From Batillaria attramentaria (taxonomy: Eukaryota > Mollusca > Gastropoda > Batillariidae): a DNA stretch of 64,000 bases. The stretch lies in contig JACVVK020000052.1 in assembly GCA_018292915.2 (NCBI GenBank), positions 1,529,501 to 1,593,500 on the forward strand, given 5' to 3'. A model generated the notes under the pieces. The model ran no database searches and was not told the DNA's origin. It worked only from the letters and a program-made list of their open reading frames with translations. The position numbers and the translations under genes were made by a program. Positions 1 to 9,900 of this stretch are shown here, in pieces. Numbering within the stretch: position 1 is the stretch's first letter; each line of letters opens with the position of its first letter.

Positions 1-1118
1 TACCCGAAAGGAAATAATTCAGTCAAGAGTTTGCTTTCCTTTGCACAAGGGGGAAGTGAACCCCCAGTGCCTGTTTTAAAGAATCTACAGCCTACACAAC
101 AACCATGTTTAGACACTTTATGTCTCTCCAGTCAAACTTGTCCTAGATGAACATCCTACCAAAGCATTTTCACACTGTGGTACATGTGTGACTATGAGTG
201 AACAGATACCAACTAATGACTAGTATTTGCTCATGACCCAAATAATTATGATTTCACAACAAGAAGAAGAAATGAGGTGTCATTTCTTTGGTTTGGGCCA
301 AAAACATTAACGATGAAATAGTTTTGATGCTGTTTTGTTCTGAGCAATTGCATTGCCACAACACATTACAAATCTAACAGAAACCAGAAATTAACTGAAA
401 TGCAGGCAACATGACACATATAGCCTCCAGTCAGTCATATGTGTGTGTGTGGGGGGGGGGGGGGGGGGCAGGTGAGGGAGGGGTGTGTGTGCGTACGTGT
501 GTCCGGATGGGAATGGGTCGATAAGAAGGGGATGAAAGTGAATAATCATGCCGTCATCCGCAGTTTTGCACACAACGCAAGGGAAACAACACCAGGCAAA
601 GGCAAAACTATCACTTAAACGTGGAAGCGGTTGTGTCCCCTGGCAGAGCCACATGCCAAGATTCTGGGCACGTTCATAGTTTCAATTACCACTCCTCGTC
701 AAACTTATTGTTAAATAGCAAACATGGCCAGCTGGGCAATATTTGTGTTCAGACTGACTCCAATGCCAATGATAAGCATTTCAGATTGTGTATCTGTGCA
801 GGTGGAGTTCTACACCAACAGCCCCATTACTTCACTTTGTGAGGGATTTTGTTGTTGCTGCTGTTGTTGCTGTGCTTGGGTTTTCATTCTTCCTTACCTG
901 TTTGTGGCATGCACATATCTATCAAAATATAAAATAAAATACCGAATACAAGAAAAGGCACTTGTGCATCAAACTCAACATAGTCTCCTATTATAAAGTT
1001 TACCAAAATGAACAGAAAGTACACTTGCGTATACTTGTATTACAAACTCATAATAGTACCAGATATCAAAAGGTGTTTGTTTGGGGTTTTTTGTTGTTGT
1101 TTTGTTTGTTTGCCTTTT

Positions 1119-1149
<31 letters not shown>

Positions 1150-1431
1150 TTGGTTGGTTGGTTGTTTTTTGGGTGGGGGGTGGGGTGGGGTGGGGTGGGG
1201 TGGGGGTGCCTTTTACAGGACCACTCTTAGATCTCTTTGCACTCTGCAGTCACCGTGAACTGCTAAAAATCACTGCTTTGTCACTCAAAACAAACACAGA
1301 GGAAAAACTTCGAGGCAACCAAAAGATGTGCATGAGACACCAAAACAGTTATTAATCTGCTGTTCTATTCAAGGCATCTCTAAGCTAAGCAGGCAGACTT
1401 TAATGCAAACAGTGCACATCTTATCAAACTA

Positions 1432-2074
1432 CCGTAAAAACCCGAACTTTTCGACTGCTTTTTACACGGAAAAATCTTGAATTTAAAGGTCTGGTCGAAA
1501 ACCAAGGAGCAAAAAAAAAAAAAAAAAAAGTTTCAGTTTCATGTCCAGCCATCTTCACTGAACACCATGTGTGCCGGTAGGGTTAGTAAACAACTCTGCT
1601 TGAAATAGAATCTTGCATCAGAGGGCTTTAAAATGCACAAAATCCGTTGTAAACCTTACCTAATATTTTAACCACCATATCCTCCTTGTCTTTTTAATTG
1701 CACATGAGAATTTTCCACCTTCTAAACTCCAAAATGGACCACCACAATAGCCAAAACTTGCTAGATGGCCGAATACGGAAGTGTGAAGGGAAACTACTCT
1801 GTAACTTCCAGCCTCAAAATGGCGGCATCAACAAAGTGATTAAAAGCCAGACGAGTAAATCGGCAAAGTTTTATCAACACGTTTCACTTCTTGTGGACAT
1901 CTGACATTACCTTCGGGTTGCCTCAGTTTTCCTGGTCTGGGTGAAAACTCAGGGACTGATATTTGGTGCCTGGTCGAAAAATAAGGAGATTTTTTTTTTT
2001 TTTAAACCTAACTTTCCCAGATTTTGCACTGTGGTCGAAAAGTAAGGACAGTCGAAAAGTTAAGGTTATTACAG
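1432..2074. mobile_element. Non-autonomous DNA transposon (MITE) with TA duplication
   Basis: A 24-bp terminal inverted repeat is seen: CCGTAAAAACCCGAACTTTT on the left, and CTGTAATAACCTTAACTTTT read from the right end, both continuing with CGAC. Each end abuts TA. The interior repeats the phrase TGGTCGAAAANNAAGGA three times (near 1490, 1971 and 2031) and has no coding capacity. TA target and size suggest the Tc1/mariner/pogo group. Confidence 0.75.
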
Positions 2075-2244
2075 TACTACCCCATGAAAGAGGGGGGGGG
2101 GGGGGGGGGGGAACAGACCAAGCTGTCCCCTCTGTTTGGATAATAAAGCAAAAAAAAAAAGAAAAAAGAAACAGACATAATTTTATTCTATATTGGCATA
2201 ATAACAGAAATGCGTTTCATGCATAAGCAGAATGGAGATCATAC

Positions 2245-5067
2245 CTGCTTTCTCCACCCTCATTCTTGAATGCCTGGTCAATCTGTTTTTCCTTGGTGAT
2301 GAGGCCGTCCAACATCCGCTGTCGTCGCTCCAACTCACGCTGAGTACTAATGCAGTCAAGGAATAACAGTCAAACAAGTGCAAGGGAGTTGGGGTGGGGG
2401 TAGGGGTGAGGGAGGGGGAGGGATGTATGTGTCTGAGTCTGTATGTTCTGTACATCTGTCTGTTTCTTCAGATGGAGGGTTGGCAGTGTGAGAGACAGTT
2501 TGAGGGGAGGGAGGCCACAGATTGCAATGGACTGTGCAAATCGACTTAATCCTTTTGACAAGTTACTGATGCTGATAAACTTTTTTTAAAAATCAAAGGA
2601 TACATGTGATACGATGAAGACGCCCTCATCAGATTCTGCTTCAGCCGATTTAGGTCTGTGGTAAACTGACGCAGCGATGTGCGGACGTTTGCCGAGAGCT
2701 GAAATATAATAAATAAGATCAACACAATATCACAACTTCAAGTAAAATTAACACAAGAAGCACTTATAATAATAATAATAATAATAATAAATGGCTCTTG
2801 TATAGTGAAGTCTCCCCAGTGAACTTCCTACTTTGTCAGATAAACTTCTGTACAACCAAACTTTGTAGCTACACTGAGGAGTAGCAACTGTTTAAAAAAA
2901 ACTAAACAAAAAAACAACTGTTTTGCACAGCTAACTCAGAAATGACAGGAGGATGGGAGGACGAGAACAGTTTACATTCATGACTACCATCAAGTAACCA
3001 TCACATGACAATTCAGTTACCATACCTACTTTTGAACTTACCCCCATGGAATAGGATAAATTTGTCAGAGTCTGTCTATTACATAAGGAAACAGAAATTC
3101 AAACCTTCGTATAGTTTGAGCTGGTCCTGCTGTGATTGTTGCGTTCATTAATACGCTCCATGATCTCCTGCCCGAGGCGGGAGCAGGCCTCATATTCGTT
3201 TAACCTGAAAATGAACACAAGCCAGCTCCATTCACATGACCACAACAAATCTGTGGGTCCTACTAATTACAGTCGAACCTGCCATGGCAGTCACCTGTAT
3301 AAGCCATGCCACTGTCTAACTCGGTCACCCCAGAGGATCCCCGAGCGTTTTCCCTCTTTGTATGCACTGTATAACCAGGTCACTGTCTAACGCGGTCGTG
3401 CCACCTATTTTGGCAGTCCCAAACAACTTTTCACACTGTACAAGACAGTCACTTTGTTGTGTAGTGACCGCCTTCGGGCCCCTGCTGTGTTCTCAACTGA
3501 TAAGACAGACTGTCTAACTGCTTGACAATCCAGGATTAGCTACGCCGTGGTTCACTGACACGCGCCTCCCCCTCCGAGTGAATAGCCGGGGGATTGGTGG
3601 GGGCGAGGGGGTGGCCGTTAGCGGCGTCCTTTTGATTGCTTTGCAATAAGTACGAGGTCGGTAGGAAGCAGTCAGCTTTGTGTTTGTAAACCGATCAAAT
3701 TCCAAGGTGTACGAATACATAAAGGTGTTGTCACGCTGTTTGTCATTTCCACTGCTTCCGACTGAGACGATGACGTGTTAACGTGCGTGAATCCGCTCTC
3801 AGCAAAAAGCTTGTTGTTGCTTTGTTGCATCGTCAGTCGATCACCTGCTGATCTGTTTGTTTGAAATCAAACGGTGTGCAATAAAAAAAATAAAAAGGAC
3901 CCCAAACACGTATTTTCAAGTGTATAGAGAGCTTTAGGCGAGCCCTGTTGTCAGCTCGCAACACGTGCACCGCTAGAGTATTCATTGGGTGACATGCTAG
4001 CTGTTGACATGCCTTCCTGGACAACCCGGCCACCTGTCTAAGGCGGCCAGTTTGGTCCAGTCCCTTGGGTGACCGCCTTACACAGGTTTGACTGTACCGA
4101 AAACAACCGAAAACGAACGAAAACAACTCTTAATACGGGTAGAACGCAGTTAAAACATAGAAATAACAACACATAACCATGATTAAAGGTGAAAAAAGAG
4201 GCCTTAAACTAGTTAAAAGGAAAAAAAGAACTTATTCACTCCAAGAGAACAGGACGAAATGAACGTGTCTCCCAAGGGAAGCGATTCCGTCTGGTCCGGA
4301 CTGGTTATTTTCTGCAATGTCACCTTTTTTCTTTTTAGCTTTTTTAAGGCCTCTTTTTCACCTTAAATCATGTTTGTGTGTTGTTATTATGTTTGTGTGT
4401 TGTTATTTCTATGTTTTAACCGCGTTCTACCCGTATTAAGAGTTGTTTTCGGTTGTTTTCGGTAATTAGTAGGACCGCAAATCTGTCACTGTGTAGCAAT
4501 AATTTTGGCAGTGTGACCAAGTTTGTTCTAAAATCGTTTATCATAATGATTCTGCACATGCCCCAAAACTCATCCCTGAACATTTTTGCGGTGACGTGGT
4601 TGATCACTTACTGATGGGGACTTTCTTACTGCAAGTCTGTGTTTGCATTTAAATGTTCTCTTGCTGAACACAATCCTGTTCTACTGACTACTGGACTGAA
4701 CCTCCAACAATCCCTCCCTCACTCCTACTTTATGGTGATAATCAAGTCTATGCAGTATGAAGAAACGAGGAATGTGAAGGAAAGAGGAAAGCTCTGAAAA
4801 TGGTTTAGAAGACAGACTAATAGGTTTCGTTTTCGGACCCACTAGTCACATGATTCTAATCTCATTCTCAGTCAGTGAACTTGGTAGCTGCCTATTGTAC
4901 GCGCTAAAATTCAAACAACAAATTCGTTGTACATGATGCGTTTGGTAATAATTGAAGAATTGTTTCCCAAGCGCTTGCTCTCTTTACAAATTTGACTCTT
5001 TCTATTACGCAAGACATAAATAAATCCCAGTAAAAAATCTTTGATCTTACCAAGAGTCGCTCGCCAT
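2245..5067 (-). CDS. STX8: Syntaxin-8, N-terminal part (first four coding exons, gene runs off the left edge)
   Basis: Syntaxin-8 is a Qc-SNARE of late endosome and lysosome fusion. Coding exons on the minus strand are 5051-5067, 3105-3204, 2604-2698 and 2245-2346, each bounded by GT/AG, with phases that join without a break. The protein begins MASDSWLNEYEACSRLGQEI and continues with an N-terminal helical region typical of syntaxin-8 (RTSLRQFTTDLNRLKQNLMR, then SYHITQRELERRQRMLDGLI, ending near FKNEGGES). This matches the family's N-terminal three-helix domain in order and spacing. The SNARE motif and membrane anchor are not present, so the remaining exons should lie left of position 1. The region 1-2244 is then intron. 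The start codon is the only ATG before the conserved region and sits in AACATGGCG, a good initiation context. The 5' end faces fringe head to head. Confidence 0.9.
3270..4094. mobile_element. Pogo-like non-autonomous element, long copy (825 bp)
   Basis: The left end is CAGTCGAACCTGCCATGGCAG, and the right end read inward is CAGTCAAACCTGTGTAAGGC. Both continue into GGTCACC-type sequence and both are flanked by TA. A 178-bp internally deleted relative lies at 28610-28787, confirming the boundaries. The CAGT termini and TA target fit pogo/Tigger-type elements. No transposase is recognisable inside. It lies in intron 1 of syntaxin-8. Confidence 0.75.
4097..4462. mobile_element. Fold-back element with ~115-bp arms
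   Basis: The left arm (4097-4212) and right arm (about 4345-4462) are near-perfect inverted copies, beginning CCGAAAACAACCGAAAAC and ending with its complement. The right arm carries a small insertion/duplication (the TTTGTGTGTTGTTAT phrase occurs twice). TA lies at both outer ends. The ~130-bp loop has no ORF. It sits immediately next to the preceding pogo-like element. Confidence 0.75.
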
Positions 5068-5369
5068 GTTATTTGCGGAAGTGGACGACTGCTCTTTGCG
5101 CATGCGCATCGGGTGCATCATTCGATTTTCCGCCGTATAGGTACGGCATCTCTTTCAAGCTTTATGATTCGACATTCTGTGCCGAACTGCTGCGGATGAA
5201 GCTATAGTTTACTCCTCTCCGCAGCAATGCGTCACCTCATTTGGTTGCTCAGGAAGTCATGAGTACTGCGGTGATGTTTGCTGCGTGCGGTGCTTTATGG
5301 CTGAACTTTTGGAAGATGTGATGGAATGTAGATGACAAACAATGTTTTCATGGAAGTTTTCTGCGAGAT
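5068..5369. promoter_or_regulatory. Shared divergent promoter of STX8 and fringe, with NRF-1-type palindrome
   Basis: Only 302 bp separate the two start codons, so both 5' UTRs and core promoters must lie here or overlap. The sequence TGCGCATGCGCA at 5097-5108 is a perfect match to the palindromic NRF-1 consensus YGCGCAYGCGCR, a common element of TATA-less bidirectional promoters. No TATA box is evident. The NRF-1 assignment is by motif only. Confidence 0.6.
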
Positions 5370-6757
5370 ATGCGCGTATCCATAAGGAGGGCGGTGAAAG
5401 TTGCCGCATTCTTTGTAGCCTTCCTCCTCCTGAATGCATTGATTGGTGAGAAGTTGTCGTTGTTTGGTGAAAGTGCACCCGAAAAAGTTTTGGGACATCC
5501 CCGGCATGACAATGGCGATCCGAAGCAAGTTGTAGCCAGCGTGGCGCAGCCCTCCGCGGCAGGCAGTGATGGCCTGGAGAGGCTGCGTCGAAACACCCAT
5601 GCAAATGAACACAAAGGGTTAGAAGTTTCAGAGTCGGGTAGGAAAGGTCCCGGCAAACCAAAAGAAAATTTGTCATCAAAGTTGGCTCCTGGCCAGCCAC
5701 TTTCCCACGCTGGGCTCACAGACATCTCTGACATTTTCATCAGTGTCAAGACATCGGGGAAATTCCACGCTTCGCGCCTCAAGCTAGTGACAGAAACATG
5801 GTTCATTCTGGCGAGAGAGCAGGTAAGCTTTGGGCTCATTCAGTATTTTGGTTTAGTCGTGAATCTGCAGATTTGTTTGTTTTCCAAGATCAACTTAGTT
5901 CATTCAAGTTCAGCACAAGGGAGGAAGATTGTTTATCCTTGTGAGGGCCATCAGGTGGCAACTGGCAAGAAGGGGGTGGTATCAGGTGGCAAAAGGGGGT
6001 AAGGAGAGTCTGGCCCGTTTGGTAACTAAACAAGAGGGGGGGGGGGGGGTTGGGGGGTCATTAAGTAGAATGGCATAGTGAACCTGTAACTGTTGAAACT
6101 TGAATGCAATAAAAATGTTGGCCCATTTATAATGCAGAAGTGCCAAGTCAACACTTCAATGCTTCATTTGGTGAAGGAAAGAGCGTGTTACATCTTATTT
6201 ACTTTTGATTTTCGCAGACAACCTTCTTCACTGACACAGATGATGCAGAGATGAATGAAGCAACAGGTTGGTTTGCATGGGACCTTTCTGAGTATTGTTC
6301 AATGTGATAATGTCTCTATTTTAAGTTTAAAAAAAAAAGCTGCAAATGCAAGATGCTTTCTGACTAAGGTCACATTTTTCATGGGTTTTCCTCCTCTTTT
6401 TTTTTCTTTTTTTTTTAAATCAGGAATTTGAGCAACTGTCCGGCTTAAATTTACAGCTACAGTACTGAGTAGTATTCATTTTGCAGAACTTTACGATGCG
6501 GAGGTTTGCTTTTTGTCATGCCATATAGTTGATACTTTACATTAATTTCCAGCTTTGAAGCTGCACACAAGCTGGCCAAAGGTAACTAAAGATCTGCTTG
6601 TGAAGTTAGCATTATTATACATGTACATTTATTGCACTGTTTTCAGGTGGACATTTGATCAACACCAACTGCTCATCAAGTCATACCAGGTGTGATGTCT
6701 CTAAGTTGTGTAATGTGTTCATCAGGATACTGGGGGGGGGGGGGGGGAGCTATGCCT

Positions 6758-6796
<39 letters not shown>

Positions 6797-6849
6797 TGTT
6801 CTTGTATGGCGCAGAAAGTCTGCCCAAGAGCCGGAGCACTCAATGCGCG

Positions 6850-6889
<40 letters not shown>

Positions 6890-6893
6890 CGAC

Positions 6894-6943
<50 letters not shown>

Positions 6944-9900
6944 CGGACGTGGGATACAGGGGAGGATGCAGTAAAAAATTTAGTTGAAAGCTTGCCGAAA
7001 CAGATAGGTTTTAAGGTGTGCCTTGAACTGTGACAGAGTAGGGAGATTCCTAAGTGAGACGGGCAGAGAGTTCCAGATTTGGGGAGCAGAGTAACTGATG
7101 GTACATGTACCACTTTCAGAGGTTGGACAAGCTTTTCCATACTTGAAGCATACATTATTACATACTTTGTTTTTAATAAGCAACACTTCCACTTGTTTTT
7201 TGTACAATTGTAGCTTAGTATGCCAGGTTAGTGGTTAAACTTAAAGTAAAATTACAAGTGATACACATTGCATCTAATATCTCACCAAACCACAAAAACT
7301 CACTAAGTCTGAAAAAAAAAGAGATTGTTCTGGTCTTCTTGTACATGTCCACTTTTTCAGCCAGGCTGCCTTACACACAAGCACTGCGGTATTTTCTTTC
7401 ACCTTTATCCTGCTTATGTTACAGACAATCACTGTGCTGCAAGATGTCTGTTGAATTTGATGCCTATTTGGAATCCAGAAAGAGGTGAAGTTTGTTTGTG
7501 TTTGATTTTGTTACTTTGCATTGTTGATTATCTTAGTGGTTGGATTAAACTTAATGCAGGGTTGCACATTTAAGTCGGTCCCAGGACATTGACCTATAAA
7601 AATTTCAAATGTCCTATTTTTCCCACCTCAAGCGGACATTTGTCCTATTAAATTTAAAATTTTTATTGCCACTAAGTGGCCAGGACACTGTGTCCTATCA
7701 CTTTGCTGTTTCCAGGACACTTTGTCCTATAGAAGCTGTGGAAAATGTGCAACCCTGTTAATGTGTGTAGTGAGTCAGGCCATTTCAAAACTAAAATTCG
7801 TGTTGTTCAAGTTTTGCTACTAGTACATGTGTGTATCTAGATGAATTGCAGAAATTTTGTAGGCAACCTGTTTAAATTAATTTTATATTTGTGGCTTGGG
7901 TGGGAAAAAAGGCCCACATAATTTCTGTCTGTAAGTTAGTGTAAGATGTGCACATGTACTTGTATACTAAACTGACATAACCCCTTCTTATAAATTGTTA
8001 GCAGAAATGTATTTTGTGTCTTATTCATGAATGATCAGGAAATATCACTGTTCATGTCAGATGAGAGTTTGCAATGTGTTCTGTTTCCAGTGAGTGTGTG
8101 TGTGTTTTTTTTTTGTATGAGTTTTTTGTGCATGTGGTTTCTGATGTACATGAGATAATTATGGCGACTGTTGTTCCTATAATGCAGATGGATGTGCCAT
8201 TTTGATGATGACATCTATGTCAATATCCCTGTGCTGGTCAAGTTGTTGCAAAACTACCAGCACACAGAAGACTGGTATTTGGGCAAACCGAGCATGCGTC
8301 ATCCCATTGAGATGGAAGATCCAAGTAATCGTGGTGTGAGTGAAAACTGCTTCATTAGACTCTTTTGTTTTTTTTTCTTCTTCTTCTTCTTTTTTAAGGG
8401 TCTTTGTATTTAGCCCACGAGACTGATTAATTCCTTTCTCAGGAGTTACCTGGAAAAGTACATAGCAAATTTGGGAGAGCTCACTACTCAGGTGAACATT
8501 AGCTTATTGCAGGTCATTGGTAACTCATGTCTTTATCAGACTCTTGTTAGTCATACAAGTGGCGAGTATTTTACTCACCATGGTGGGAAGTAAAGTAAAA
8601 TCTAAAACCTGCTCGTCAGGTGCAGGTGCAGTGAATGAAGTTGATTTTTCAGTGTCATCGCTCAGTAAAGCCAATGAAGCGAAGAATGTCCCCCTGACTA
8701 CTTTTGAGTATGAGTTCATTGAATCATTGTTCGAATCTAGTCAAGAATAGCACCAAATCAAAAAGAAACAAGTTGTAAATTTCGAATGCATCGGAGAAAG
8801 ATCCACCTCCTGATTGAAAAAAGGGCAAAGTTAACAGCAGCTGAGCAGCGCTTCTTTCTGTTCGATGTGGAAAAAAGATTAAGTATGATGAAAAGGCAAA
8901 CGAGATGAGCTGAAACCCTTCCCTGGTTGGCAAATTGGCATCATTAAAGAATCTGGGATATTTTTTTGTTGACTTGCAACTTTTTTAACTTTGAAGTTTA
9001 GCTAGTCACTTTTCTAGTTTGGCTGATAAACATTTTTGAGTCACTAGCCAAAGGCTACTATGAAAAACATCAGACTTTCAGGGCTGTCATAATATATATA
9101 TATATATCATATATATATGTATAATAATGTTGTTCACTTTCATACTTGCAAACTGTTACAGTCTCACAGGTGAAGTAAGTAATTGTTGCATACTCCAAAC
9201 ACAAGATTTATTTGAGATATTTTGCATTATTTTGTGTCCAGATGAAAATTGTTTTTGGGTTCGCCACTGGCAGCGCATTTTGCATCAGTCGAGGACTTGC
9301 GCTCAAGATGATGCCACATGCTGGGTAAGTTGAAATTGATTGCTGTTGAAGTGGAAATATGGTCTGTGGGGTGTGTGTGTTTGACGTTCGTAAACTCTGC
9401 CTCTTCCCTTGAAAGATGTGATACTGCAGATGCAGTTGCTTTGGGTGTCTATAGATTAAGTAAGCAAGCTCTTCATCAGCAGAACATGCACTTTCTCATA
9501 ACTGTGTCCACACGTGTACATGCCTTTTCTTATTTACAGTCTGGTGGTCTGTCCTGGGTTTAACTTGTAAGTTTTGTTTGTCGTGCTTAATTTATACATG
9601 TTCTTTGAAGTTGCTGGTTGTGTTGTTTTTCTTTTGTTTGCTTGTTTTCTGTTTATGTCTTGGTGTGTTCTCCTTTGTTGTTGTTAGGGTTTTTTGTTTG
9701 TTTCTTGATGTTGGGGGGGGGGGGTGTTGCAGTTTTGAAATCAAGCTTGAGTTGATTGTTTTCTTATTTTCTGTTTCTAAGTTTGAAGGCAGAGTTCACT
9801 GCTTTTCTTATGTTCTTTTTGTTCTGCTTTTTTGTTTGTCTTATGTTTTTTTTTTGTAAATGGCATTCTTTCAGTGGAGGACGCTTAATGGCCATTGGTG

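Noticed and set aside
6845..6940. Open frames of alternating Thr-His or Cys-Val
   Set aside because: Products of CA/GT microsatellites, as also at 26900, 55220 and 62600.
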